A stretch of 64,000 nt of DNA. It comes from Pseudopedobacter sp039918235 (GTDB lineage: Bacteria > Bacteroidota > Bacteroidia > Sphingobacteriales > Sphingobacteriaceae). Each line of letters starts with the position of its first letter. Positions within the stretch are counted from its first letter, which is position 1. The notes beneath the pieces are model-generated. The model did no database searches, was not told where the DNA came from, and worked only from the letters and a program-made list of their open reading frames with translations. This document shows, piece after piece, positions 35,258-44,182 of the stretch. The DNA lies in the NCBI GenBank assembly GCA_039918235.1, contig JBDSHZ010000043.1:29898-93897 (forward strand), given 5' to 3'. Both the position numbers and the translations under genes were made by a program.

Positions 35258-36475
35258 ATGAAAAGAAGAATCAGTCTTTTACCTATTGCAGTAATTGTCG
35301 CAATTTTAGCCCTTTTAAACTATTATGTTTTTGGTGGTTTAGCAGTTCTATTTCCCTCTAACAGATTTGCTTTAATATATGGCATATTGGTCATCACCAT
35401 GATCAGTTGTTTCATCATCGCCTTATTCAGGTTTGGGATTAGAAATGATGATTTATTCTTCAAGTTAGCCGTTCACGCCTTTGTAGGTTTTACCGTTTCA
35501 GAAATCATATTCTCCATCATTTTATTAATTGGTGATTTTTCCAGATTGGTTCTTCAAATTTTTGGTCATCAATTAACACAGCGTATTTATGGTTTTTCTT
35601 CAGCTGCAGCAATTGCTTTTGTAGTAATGATTTTACTTTTTGCTTATGGAATGATTAGAGGTAAATATCGATATCGGGTAATTAAACAAGTTTTATATTT
35701 TGATGATTTGCCAAAAGCTTTCGACGGTTTTACCATCACACAAATTTCTGATGTACATTCTGGTAGTTTTGATAGCCTAAAAGGAGTTCAAAAAGGAATT
35801 GATTTGATTAATGCGCAGGGATCAGATCTTTTTGTTTTTACCGGAGACTTGGTTAATAATAAATCTTCTGAAATTGTCCCTTGGATTCCAATGTTTGCCA
35901 CGATAAAAGCAAAATACGGTCAATTTTCCATTTTAGGAAATCATGATTACGGCGATTATATCCAATGGAGTAGCGAGTTAAAGAAAAGGGAAAACCTGGA
36001 TGATTTAAAAAGGCATCATCAAAAAATTGGCTTTAAATTACTACTGGATGAACACGTGGAACTGGAAAAAAATGGGGACAAAATTATTTTGGCAGGCGTA
36101 GAAAACTGGGGTGTGGGTTTTGGCGAAAAAGGAGATTTGAATCAGGCTTTATCCGGAACGCAGAAAGACGATTTTAAAATTCTGCTCTCGCATGATCCTT
36201 CTCACTTTGATGCACAAGTAAAGCAATATCCTTCAAAAATTAACCTGACTTTAAGCGGTCATACCCATGGAATGCAATTTGGAATTGAAGCTTTCGGAAT
36301 TAAATGGAGCCCAGTTTCTTTAAGGTACAAACATTGGGCAGGCTTAAAAGAAGAATTTGGAAGATATTTGTATGTGAACCGTGGATTTGGATTTTTAGGT
36401 TTTTCTGGAAGAATAGGGATTTGGCCAGAAATTACGGTGATTGAGCTAAAAAGAAAACAGCATCCTCTTAATTAA
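35258..36475 (+). CDS. Membrane-anchored calcineurin-like phosphoesterase (YkoQ/YaeI-like)
   Basis: The 405-residue protein has four membrane segments (about 6-25, 32-55, 66-88 and 112-132), then a metallophosphoesterase domain. Motifs are QISDVHSGSF, VFTGDLVNN, SILGNHDYGDY, LLSHDPSHF and LSGHTHGMQFG, all complete. Relatives include YkoQ and YaeI, the latter linked to lipid A phosphate removal in E. coli. The substrate here is unknown. It is transcribed alone, after the decayed hicAB locus. Confidence 0.88.
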   Translation: MKRRISLLPIAVIVAILALLNYYVFGGLAVLFPSNRFALIYGILVITMISCFIIALFRFGIRNDDLFFKLAVHAFVGFTVSEIIFSIILLIGDFSRLVLQIFGHQLTQRIYGFSSAAAIAFVVMILLFAYGMIRGKYRYRVIKQVLYFDDLPKAFDGFTITQISDVHSGSFDSLKGVQKGIDLINAQGSDLFVFTGDLVNNKSSEIVPWIPMFATIKAKYGQFSILGNHDYGDYIQWSSELKKRENLDDLKRHHQKIGFKLLLDEHVELEKNGDKIILAGVENWGVGFGEKGDLNQALSGTQKDDFKILLSHDPSHFDAQVKQYPSKINLTLSGHTHGMQFGIEAFGIKWSPVSLRYKHWAGLKEEFGRYLYVNRGFGFLGFSGRIGIWPEITVIELKRKQHPLN

Positions 36476-36696
36476 AATAAAACAATTTTTCTCCCGCTGA
36501 TCAAAAATGATTTAAAACCGATTGTCTTTTCTGCGAAAATCTTTTTAATCTGCAGGAAATTATAAACTATTTAACAACCTAATCCTTTCAATTTAGATTT
36601 ATTTAAGCCTTTTCTAATGCTTATTTTGGGTTTAAAAACATTAGATTTCTTTTCAACGAGTATATTCCTATTTTTGATGTTCAATAAATATTTAAA

Positions 36697-39156
36697 ATGA
36701 ACAATTGGTTTAAGAAAAATGGAATCCATTTAGCTATCGGCGGATTCTTTGTAGTACTGTGTTTTGTGTACTTCAGTCCCGCTTTTCAAGGGAAAGTTTT
36801 GCAACAAGGAGATGTACAAAGGGCAGCGGCTACCCAAAGTGAAATCATGAAATATAAGGCTCAAGACGGTAAAGCACCGCTTTGGACCAATAGTATGTTT
36901 GGAGGAATGCCTACTTATCAAATCTGGCTACAATACCCAAAGAATATTACCACTCATATCATTACGGCATTAAAACTCACTTTTCCTACTCCGGTTGATA
37001 CCGTTTTAATCTATCTTTTTGCAACTTATTTTCTCTTGATTGTATTGGGTTTAAGTCCTTGGCTGGCCGCAGCGGGCGCTCTGGCATTTGGTTTTTCATC
37101 CTATAATTTCATTTTTTTAGAAGCTGGACATAGCAATCAAGCCATGGCAATTGCTTTTTTCCCGGCTATTTTAGGTGGAGTGATCATGACTTTACGTGGC
37201 AAATATTTATTAGGAGCCTCTTTAACCGCTTTTTTTATTGCAATGGAAATCAGGTCAAACCATATTCAAATGACCTATTACCTATTTATTGCACTTTTAA
37301 TTTTAATGGGAATTGAATTTTACCATGCTTATAAAGGCAAAACATTAGCACTATTTGGCAAGTCTATTGGTTACTTAACGATTGCCGTTATAGTAGGGGT
37401 TGCAGTAAATGCTGGCACTTTATGGACAACCTATGAGTACGGTCAATTGTCTACCCGCGGACCATCAAATATTACTACAGATAACCTACAACCAAATAAC
37501 GGCTTAGATAAAGATTATGCTTTTCAGTGGAGTCAAGGGGTAGGAGAAACGATGACTTTATTAGTGCCAAATGCTTATGGTGGTGCATCACAACCCATCT
37601 TAGATGGCGATTCGCATGTAGCGAAAGCCATTATGACTAAAGGAGCCGATGTACAACAAGCCACTGGATTTGCGCAACAGATGCCAGTTTATTGGGGTCC
37701 GAAACCGTTTACCTCTGGTCCTTGGTATTTTGGAGCTTTTGTGCTTTTCTTATTCATTTTCGGATTGTTTATAGTAAAAGGTAAATTGAAATGGTGGCTT
37801 TTAAGTGCTACTGTTTTAAGTATTCTATTAGCCTTTGGAAAGAATTTCAGTTTAGTTTCTGATCTGTTTTTCAATTACTTCCCAATGTATAATAAATTCA
37901 GATCGGTAGAGTTTAACTTAGTGATTGCCAGTTTGTGTATGCCAATTTTAGCTTGTTTAGCTGTTTTTGAAGCGGTTAAACTTGATGATACAAAACAGGT
38001 GATTAAAAAATTAAAAACCAGTGCATATATTGTTTTGGGGATATTAGCTGTATTAATTGCAGTTCCAACAATCCTTTTTTCTTTTAAAGCAGCTACACAT
38101 CAGGATTTTTTAAATCAATTAAACCAGATGTCGGGTGGAGACAGCAGCTTTGGCGCCAGTATTTCTCAGGCTTTAGTAGAAGACCGCATTTCTTTATTTA
38201 GAGCAGATGCCATTAGGTCTTTTCTGTTTATTTTAGTGGGTATTGGGGTACTTTGGGCATTGATCAATAAGAAAATCACACAGCCTTTAGGTTTTATCAT
38301 CATTGGTTTAATTATTTTAACTGATTTATGGTCAGTAGATAAACGTTACTTGAATGATGAAAAATTTGTTGCTAAAGCAATTATGAATCAACAGGCAAAG
38401 CCAAGGGAAGTGGATGAATTTATCATGAGAGATACTGACCCAGATTTCCGTGTGTTGGATTTAACCACAAGTCCGTTTACCGATGCTTCACTTTCTGCTT
38501 TCCATAAATCTGTTGGTGGTTACCACGCAGCAAAATTAAAGCGTTACCAAGAAGTGATTGATAAGCAGTTTACGGGTAGTTTAAATCAGGATGTTTTAGA
38601 CATGCTGAACACTAAATATTTCATCACCCAAGGTAAAGACGGCAAAAGTTCATCCATGCAGGCGAACGCTACAGCTTGCGGTCATGCTTGGTTTGTACAG
38701 AGCGTTCAGTTCGCAAAAAACAATGATCAGGAAATGCAGGGCATTAGCTCTTTTGATCCTAAGAAAGAAGCGATTGTAAACGAGGAGTTTAAGCCTTTAA
38801 TAGAGGGGAAAAATGTTGGGGTAGCTACAAATGGTGGAATTTCTTTAACAAGTTATAACCCAGACCTATTAAAATATGAATATACTTCTGATAAAGATGT
38901 AGTTGCAGTTTTTTCTGAAATATGGTATCCTAAAGGATGGAAAATGTACGTTGACGGTGATGAAAAGCCATATTTTAGAGCAAACTATATTTTAAGAGCA
39001 GCTGTTTTACCGGGCGGAAACCATAAAGTGGAGTGGAGATTTGAACCTCAATCATATTTTTTAGGAGAAAATATTTCATTAATTGGATCTATAATATTAC
39101 TTTTAGGTCTAGCATTTGCGATTTATCGTGAAATGTCCGTAAAGCATCCAGCTTAA
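36697..39156 (+). CDS. YfhO family multi-pass membrane protein
   Basis: This 819-residue protein has about a dozen hydrophobic segments (first at 13-30, a block at 95-240, another at 345-480, one near 510-545 and a last near 790-810). A soluble segment lies between about 560 and 780. The start, FSPAFQGKVLQQGDVQ, and the region PLWTNSMFGGMPTYQ identify the Bacteroidota YfhO group. Gram-positive YfhO takes part in glycosylating lipoteichoic acid, and the fold resembles GT-C glycosyltransferases. The Bacteroidota role is not known. It is a single gene with a terminator. Confidence 0.88.
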   Translation: MNNWFKKNGIHLAIGGFFVVLCFVYFSPAFQGKVLQQGDVQRAAATQSEIMKYKAQDGKAPLWTNSMFGGMPTYQIWLQYPKNITTHIITALKLTFPTPVDTVLIYLFATYFLLIVLGLSPWLAAAGALAFGFSSYNFIFLEAGHSNQAMAIAFFPAILGGVIMTLRGKYLLGASLTAFFIAMEIRSNHIQMTYYLFIALLILMGIEFYHAYKGKTLALFGKSIGYLTIAVIVGVAVNAGTLWTTYEYGQLSTRGPSNITTDNLQPNNGLDKDYAFQWSQGVGETMTLLVPNAYGGASQPILDGDSHVAKAIMTKGADVQQATGFAQQMPVYWGPKPFTSGPWYFGAFVLFLFIFGLFIVKGKLKWWLLSATVLSILLAFGKNFSLVSDLFFNYFPMYNKFRSVEFNLVIASLCMPILACLAVFEAVKLDDTKQVIKKLKTSAYIVLGILAVLIAVPTILFSFKAATHQDFLNQLNQMSGGDSSFGASISQALVEDRISLFRADAIRSFLFILVGIGVLWALINKKITQPLGFIIIGLIILTDLWSVDKRYLNDEKFVAKAIMNQQAKPREVDEFIMRDTDPDFRVLDLTTSPFTDASLSAFHKSVGGYHAAKLKRYQEVIDKQFTGSLNQDVLDMLNTKYFITQGKDGKSSSMQANATACGHAWFVQSVQFAKNNDQEMQGISSFDPKKEAIVNEEFKPLIEGKNVGVATNGGISLTSYNPDLLKYEYTSDKDVVAVFSEIWYPKGWKMYVDGDEKPYFRANYILRAAVLPGGNHKVEWRFEPQSYFLGENISLIGSIILLLGLAFAIYREMSVKHPA

Positions 39157-39177
39157 ACTAACCAGTTTATAACAGAT

Positions 39178-39205
39178 AATCCCGATTCAAAAAGATCGGG
39201 ATTTC
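39178..39205 (+). terminator. Terminator of the YfhO gene
   Basis: AATCCCGAT and ATCGGGATT form a perfect 9-bp stem around an 8-nt loop, followed by TTCTAATTTT. It starts 21 bp after the stop codon. Confidence 0.8.
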
Positions 39206-39325
39206 TAATTTTAAGACCTTTTTGTTATAGCCTTAACTAATCCTAAAAGAATAAATTAGAAGATTATAATTTTTGAGTTTGTCCATCAGAACAAGCTTAA
39301 GGACCAACATTAATTACTGTTTATT

Positions 39326-39395
39326 TCGCCCTTGGAATTTGCGGATGAGATGAAATTGCCAAAGCATTGCTTTTAATAGCAAATTCCGCAGGCGA
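39326..39395. repeat. Long foldable intergenic element
   Basis: Nested complementary arms: outer TCGCC (39326-39330) with GGCGA (39391-39395), and inner GGAATTTGC (39334-39342) with GCAAATTCC (39379-39387). They enclose about 36 nt. It is not a simple terminator because no T-run follows directly. Confidence 0.5.
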
Positions 39396-39413
39396 GAGTT
39401 TTCTTTTTGGTAT

Positions 39414-39440
39414 CTTTTTCTTTTGCGGAAAAAGAAAAAG
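39414..39440. repeat. CTTTTTCTTTT / AAAAGAAAAAG hairpin
   Basis: An 11-bp perfect stem with a GCGGA loop. Such pyrimidine/purine hairpins recur between genes in Bacteroidota, as I recall. It could terminate transcription from the element on its left. Confidence 0.45.
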
Positions 39441-39605
39441 TACATCCACAGTCCATAAATTTAATGATTGATCAATGCTAATGAAATGCTACCTTTCATA
39501 AAACACTGTTCTTAATTATTTTCCCAAACCAAAAGCAGTTGAGTTTATAAAAAGAGCCGTTCCAATCTAATTAAAACAGCTCCTTAGTGATATTTTCTAA
39601 CAAAA

Positions 39606-42125
39606 TTACTGACCTACCATAAACACTGCATTACTAAACAATAACTTTCCATTTTCCCAGAAACTGCGGAACAAAGGATCATCTGCCAAATAGATTACAC
39701 TTCCTCTGCCCATATCTTCTACACCCATTAAAGTGCCGTCCTGTAATTTCTTTTTAGTGTTGTTTCCTACAAATCCGGTCACGAAATTGCTCTTTTTAAT
39801 GGTGCCCACATTCCAACCGTTTTCTAAAAAGCTATAAGTATTGGCATCCAATTTTAAGGTATAATAATAATTAGGATAACCAAAAGCCAATGGATGCGTA
39901 TTGTCTAAATCTACTTTATAAATTGCACCGGGAATACTGCTGGTTAAGCCTTCTCTTTCTCTATCCGCATAGGTTTTTATATTTTCATAAGGATCTTTTT
40001 TAGCAGTGTCTTTTACATCCTCTTTTTTCTCTTCCTTGTTCTTTATCCCAAATCCTTTTTTATCAGCCAGCTGTTTCACCGCACCCTCAATAGCAATCAG
40101 TTTACCGCCACTTCTAATCCAATCCTGGATCTGCTGATTATCTAAATCCTTGTAATAACCGTCAGGAGCGATTAATACTTGTATGTCATTCCATTGCACA
40201 CGGTTGATGTCTGAAGTTTTAATTACCGTAATTGGATAGCCAATCTGTTGCTCAAAGAAATGCCAAACCTCACCAAAAGCTAAAGAACTTACTTCGTCGC
40301 CGGCTAAAACAGCAACTGTTGGCTTTTGAATGTAATGAATTTTTCCGGAGCCAAAATCAGCACCTTTATCTACAAAGCCAGTGGTAATTTTAATGATTTG
40401 CTCACCGGTTTCTGCAGCAATTTTTGTGAGCGTAGATTCTAATTTCTCACCCATTTCTTCATTACTTGTTTTAGCGATGATCAAAGAACCTGCTCCAAAT
40501 TTCTTTCCGTTTACCTCAAAAGGAACTTCGCTATACCTTACCTTGATATTGCTTTTAAGTAAGCCAGCTAGGAATTTTACGTCTTGTAAAGATTTCCAAT
40601 CGGCAACCCAAGCATAAGCTGCTCCGCTAACAGCAGGTTCTGCCGGAGGTGGAGGAGGTAGTATTTGTGTGGTAGCTTGTACCGATTCTTTAAGCGCATA
40701 GGCTTTTAAGCCATAAGCATAAGGTAAAGCCCATGCAGTAATGTCGTAAGTATTAGAATCTGGAATTACCGTTCTAGGCTCTAGTAAAACCCTTGCCAAA
40801 ACAGATTTTGGCTGATAGGCATTCACTATTAAATCTTTTTTTTCAATTGAGAAATTCTCGCTTTTACCGGTGAAATAATTAAATCCTGAAGAAGATTTAG
40901 CAACGCCATAACCAAATTCAATTCCATTGTTCTTTAACAGTTCCGCTAATTTTTTCAAATTGGCGTCATTATCATCTTTAATCACATAAGTTTTATATTC
41001 TCCAGAAGGTGCGGTTTTAGAATCTGTGTAGAATTTTTTAAACTCATTAACTACTTTACCAGCATTTGCAGAAGTGGCTTCAATGGTAGAAAGTCCGGCG
41101 GTGTAATGGTGAGCAATCCTGTCTTTTAAAGTTAAGGTGTCGCCAAATTGATTTAAAACTGCTAACCCGGCTACGCCACCACCGCCTTGCTCAAAGGTCA
41201 TCCCAATGGCGCCGTTATAAAGTGGATAGGTATCTCCGTAAGATGGGTACAATAAATCAAACACTTCTTTTGTAAAATACATCCAACCTTTCTGATCAAA
41301 ATATTTCGCATTGTTTCTACCAATAATATTCTGGAATTCCCTCTGCCACGAGGTAATCGCATCATGATAAGGTTCTGCCGCAGGTGCAAAATAATATGGA
41401 TTGTTTACTCCCTGTTCATGAAAATCCACATGGATTTCTGGCAACCAGCTATTGTATAATTTTAAACGTTGCTGTGTTTCAATTTGCGTTTGCCAAGCCC
41501 AATCACGGTTTAAATCAAACAAATAATGGTTGGCTCTTCCTCCGGGCCAAGGCTCGCGGTGTTCGCGGGCATAAGATTTAGGATCAGGAATCAAGTTGGC
41601 AACCGGATTGTAAAAATTCACATAACGGTCTCTTCCATCCGGATTGATACAAGGATCAATCACTACTACCGTGTTTTTAAGCCATTCCTTAGTCTTTAAA
41701 TTAGAAGGATCCAATAAGTCATAAATTGTTTTCATAGATGCTTCTGTAGAAACCGACTCATTACCATGGACATTATAACTGAGCCAAACTATGGCAGGCT
41801 GATTGGCGATTGCAGTATTTCCACCAATTCCGGCATTGCCCAAATTGCTCTTTCTAATTTCGTCTAAACGGTTGATGTTCTTATCGCTCGCTACAAAAGC
41901 AACCAGCAATTCTCTTCCCTCATTTGTTTTGCCATAATATTGCAGTTTTACATTTTTAGAGTTGGCTGCTAAATATTCATAGTATTTTACCACTTTATAA
42001 TGTAAGGTAAAATGAGAACCTAGCTCATAACCTAAAAATTCAGATGGTGATTGCAGTTTTTGTTGTGAAAAAGTGACTTGAAAGCCGGCAAGCAAAAGAG
42101 CTAAAGAAATTAAAATTCGTTTCAT
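39606..42125 (-). CDS. Secreted M14 family zinc carboxypeptidase
   Basis: The 839-residue protein has a signal peptide ending VTFSQ. The M14 domain (about 25-350) contains the zinc ligands His120 and Glu123 in NVHGNES, the substrate-binding CINPDGRDRY, the third ligand region EIHVDFHEQG and the general-base glutamate in MTFEQGGGG. The C-terminal 450 residues look like a glutamine-amidotransferase-like domain plus beta-rich tail, as in other large Bacteroidota M14 peptidases. It probably trims peptides in the periplasm or outside. A structured RNA element and a promoter motif lie upstream. Confidence 0.92.
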   Translation of the reverse strand: MKRILISLALLLAGFQVTFSQQKLQSPSEFLGYELGSHFTLHYKVVKYYEYLAANSKNVKLQYYGKTNEGRELLVAFVASDKNINRLDEIRKSNLGNAGIGGNTAIANQPAIVWLSYNVHGNESVSTEASMKTIYDLLDPSNLKTKEWLKNTVVVIDPCINPDGRDRYVNFYNPVANLIPDPKSYAREHREPWPGGRANHYLFDLNRDWAWQTQIETQQRLKLYNSWLPEIHVDFHEQGVNNPYYFAPAAEPYHDAITSWQREFQNIIGRNNAKYFDQKGWMYFTKEVFDLLYPSYGDTYPLYNGAIGMTFEQGGGGVAGLAVLNQFGDTLTLKDRIAHHYTAGLSTIEATSANAGKVVNEFKKFYTDSKTAPSGEYKTYVIKDDNDANLKKLAELLKNNGIEFGYGVAKSSSGFNYFTGKSENFSIEKKDLIVNAYQPKSVLARVLLEPRTVIPDSNTYDITAWALPYAYGLKAYALKESVQATTQILPPPPPAEPAVSGAAYAWVADWKSLQDVKFLAGLLKSNIKVRYSEVPFEVNGKKFGAGSLIIAKTSNEEMGEKLESTLTKIAAETGEQIIKITTGFVDKGADFGSGKIHYIQKPTVAVLAGDEVSSLAFGEVWHFFEQQIGYPITVIKTSDINRVQWNDIQVLIAPDGYYKDLDNQQIQDWIRSGGKLIAIEGAVKQLADKKGFGIKNKEEKKEDVKDTAKKDPYENIKTYADREREGLTSSIPGAIYKVDLDNTHPLAFGYPNYYYTLKLDANTYSFLENGWNVGTIKKSNFVTGFVGNNTKKKLQDGTLMGVEDMGRGSVIYLADDPLFRSFWENGKLLFSNAVFMVGQ

Positions 42126-42240
42126 AATTCTAAAATACGGATTTAAGCATGTTAAAAAAACCTTGTTTTGGTAATTAAGCTTATTTTTGATAGATAAATA
42201 TTAAAAACTGATATTGTATTCAGAACTTTACAAAAAATTA

Positions 42241-42310
42241 GGGCGTTCGGGCAGGCTTTATGCTATATTCCCGATGAAAAATCGGGAGATGTCGCTTCTA
42301 TCCTTAACGC
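42241..42310 (-). ncRNA. Structured RNA element, copy 2 (M14 peptidase leader or independent small RNA)
   Basis: On the minus strand this 70-nt element starts GCGTTAAGGATA-GAAGCGACATC, has a central hairpin TCCCGAT-TTTTC-ATCGGGA, and ends ATATAGC-AT-AAAGC ... AACGCCC. The first 23 bases match copy 1 at 21 positions and the last 28 align without gaps, while the hairpin stem sequence is wholly different. It lies 115 bp before the M14 start codon. Confidence 0.65.
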
Positions 42311-42317
42311 AAATATA
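42310..42317 (-). promoter_or_regulatory. -7 promoter element directly before RNA element copy 2
   Basis: On the minus strand TATATTTG matches TAnnTTTG exactly; its final G is the first base of the RNA element. A TTTG at 42337-42334 is 16 bases upstream, slightly short for a -33 element. Confidence 0.55.
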
Positions 42318-42406
42318 AACTTAACAATATGGGCAAATAATCTTTGGATTTAGCCCGAATTAAGCAACCAACTAACAATCCAACTACCTAAAAAAATACC
42401 TAACAG

Positions 42407-43708
42407 ATGAGCATTTCAGAAATCTACAACCTATATTTATCACACCCTTTAATCTTTATCGATACACGAAAGATTACCGAAGGTTGCTTATTCTTTGCCT
42501 TAAAAGGAGAAAATTTTGATGGAAATACTTTTGCAGATCAGGCGATTGAAAAAGGAGCTACGTATGTGGTGATTGATGATCCTAAATTTAAAAAGAACGA
42601 CCGTTATATTTTAGTGGATGATACGTTGATCGCTTTGCAGGAATTGGCAAAACACCATCGCAAGCAATTAAAAATACCCGTAATTGGTTTAACAGGCTCC
42701 AACGGAAAAACCACCACAAAGGAGCTGATTAATGCGGTACTTTCTCAAAAATTTAAAGCTTTAGCCACAAAAGGAAATTTAAACAATCATATTGGTGTTC
42801 CCTTAACGCTATTGGAAATTATACCTGAAACGGAGATAGCCATAATAGAAATGGGTGCCAATCATCAAAAAGAGATTGAAATGCTGAGTGAAATCTGTCA
42901 GCCTCAGTACGGTTTGATTACCAATGTAGGCAAAGCACACCTAGAAGGTTTTGGAGGTTTTGAAGGCGTAAAAAAAGGAAAAGGTGAGTTGTATGATTTC
43001 TTGCAAAATCATGATGGAACAGTTTTCATCAATAAAGACAATGCTTTTTTAACAGAAATGGCAAATAGCCGCAAGTTTAAAAAAACTATTTATTATGGCA
43101 GGGATGGAAGTAGCGAGGTAAAAGGGGAACTGTTGAACAATGATCCGTTTTTAGAAATCAACTGGACTTATCGAAACCAACAATTTCAAGTGCTATCAAA
43201 CTTAACCGGAACTTATAATTTTGAAAATATTTTGGTAGCAATAGCCATTGGTTTAGAATTTGGTCTTGCTGCTCATGAAATCAATAAAGGCATTCGTGAT
43301 TATGAACCACAGAACAACCGTTCCCAGATCATCAAAACAGAAAATAATACCGTGATTGGGGATTATTATAATGCCAACCCAAGCAGTATGCCAGTTGCTT
43401 TAGAAAATATGGCATCGTTAAAGGCAAAAAAGAAAGTAGTGATTTTGGGCGATATGTTTGAAGTTGGAGATTCCTCAGCGTTAGAACATGATGCAGTACT
43501 ACAACAAGCATTGTCTTATCAGTTTGATCAAGTGATTTTGATAGGAGAAGAGTTTTTTAATATCAATGAGCTTGCAGATGAAGCAATTTTTTACAGAACT
43601 ACAAGCGATGCTATTATAGAACTCAAAAAAAATCCGATAAAAGATGCTTTGGTGTTGTTAAAAGGAAGCAGAGGAATGAAGTTAGAAAGTTTGATGGAGT
43701 TGTTGTAA
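42407..43708 (+). CDS. murF: UDP-N-acetylmuramoyl-tripeptide--D-alanyl-D-alanine ligase MurF
   Basis: The 433-residue protein has the Mur ligase three-domain layout. The N-terminal domain contains FIDTRKITEGCLFFALKGENFDG; the ATP site is GLTGSNGKTTTKEL near residue 102; the central part has IIEMGANHQKEIE and TNVGKAHLEGFG; the C-terminal domain has DYYNANPSSMPVALENM and ILGDMFEVG. It adds D-Ala-D-Ala to the UDP-MurNAc tripeptide in the cytoplasm, the last soluble step of peptidoglycan precursor synthesis. It converges on gldH with three bases between the stops. Confidence 0.97.
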   Translation: MSISEIYNLYLSHPLIFIDTRKITEGCLFFALKGENFDGNTFADQAIEKGATYVVIDDPKFKKNDRYILVDDTLIALQELAKHHRKQLKIPVIGLTGSNGKTTTKELINAVLSQKFKALATKGNLNNHIGVPLTLLEIIPETEIAIIEMGANHQKEIEMLSEICQPQYGLITNVGKAHLEGFGGFEGVKKGKGELYDFLQNHDGTVFINKDNAFLTEMANSRKFKKTIYYGRDGSSEVKGELLNNDPFLEINWTYRNQQFQVLSNLTGTYNFENILVAIAIGLEFGLAAHEINKGIRDYEPQNNRSQIIKTENNTVIGDYYNANPSSMPVALENMASLKAKKKVVILGDMFEVGDSSALEHDAVLQQALSYQFDQVILIGEEFFNINELADEAIFYRTTSDAIIELKKNPIKDALVLLKGSRGMKLESLMELL

Positions 43709-43711
43709 TCT

Positions 43712-44182
43712 TTATTTCTCCTCTTCTACCCTAATCCCAACGTCAGAAATATATTTGAGCGGATTATCTCTCATGTTCTGTTCTACCAAAATAGTGTATT
43801 TGCCGGTAGATGGGAAATGGTAGCTTTCCTTATAAATCAGCTGGTAGCTAAAAAGATTTCCCGAGCCTTTTCCCAACCATTCTCCATCAGGTTTAGCCAA
43901 TTGAAATTCCTGCCTTTCTGGTACATCCTTTTTGTTTGGACCTAAAATGTGAAACCGAAGCCAGACATTAGAGTAATTATAAGCTGCACTATGCCTAAAG
44001 TTAGCGTATATATTATAACTTTTTGTGCTATCAGTAATTTCAACAACTGCTTTAATAGGTTTAATGTAGGTCCAGTTCTGATTGGGAATACTATCAAAAG
44101 TATCTACCAATGTACCATCATTGCAACTTTGTAGCGTTACAAAAATGGCACCTATCAGCAAGCATTTGATCAATCTCTTCAT
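43712..44182 (-). CDS. gldH: Gliding motility lipoprotein GldH
   Basis: The 156-residue protein has a lipoprotein signal ending TLQSC, so Cys20 is lipidated. The mature part matches GldH: a beta-rich fold with FDSIPNQNWTYIKP, NVWLRFHILGP and the ending NPLKYISDVGIRVE. GldH is needed for gliding in Flavobacterium johnsoniae, and homologues also occur in non-gliding Bacteroidota. It abuts the RicT-like gene. Confidence 0.9.
   Translation of the reverse strand: MKRLIKCLLIGAIFVTLQSCNDGTLVDTFDSIPNQNWTYIKPIKAVVEITDSTKSYNIYANFRHSAAYNYSNVWLRFHILGPNKKDVPERQEFQLAKPDGEWLGKGSGNLFSYQLIYKESYHFPSTGKYTILVEQNMRDNPLKYISDVGIRVEEEK

Larger units (their letters stand above)
39157..39605. other. 449-bp intergenic region after the YfhO gene
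   Basis: It contains the YfhO terminator, then a 70-bp foldable element (39326-39395) and a second hairpin (39414-39440). No ORF with coding character was seen. Confidence 0.7.
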
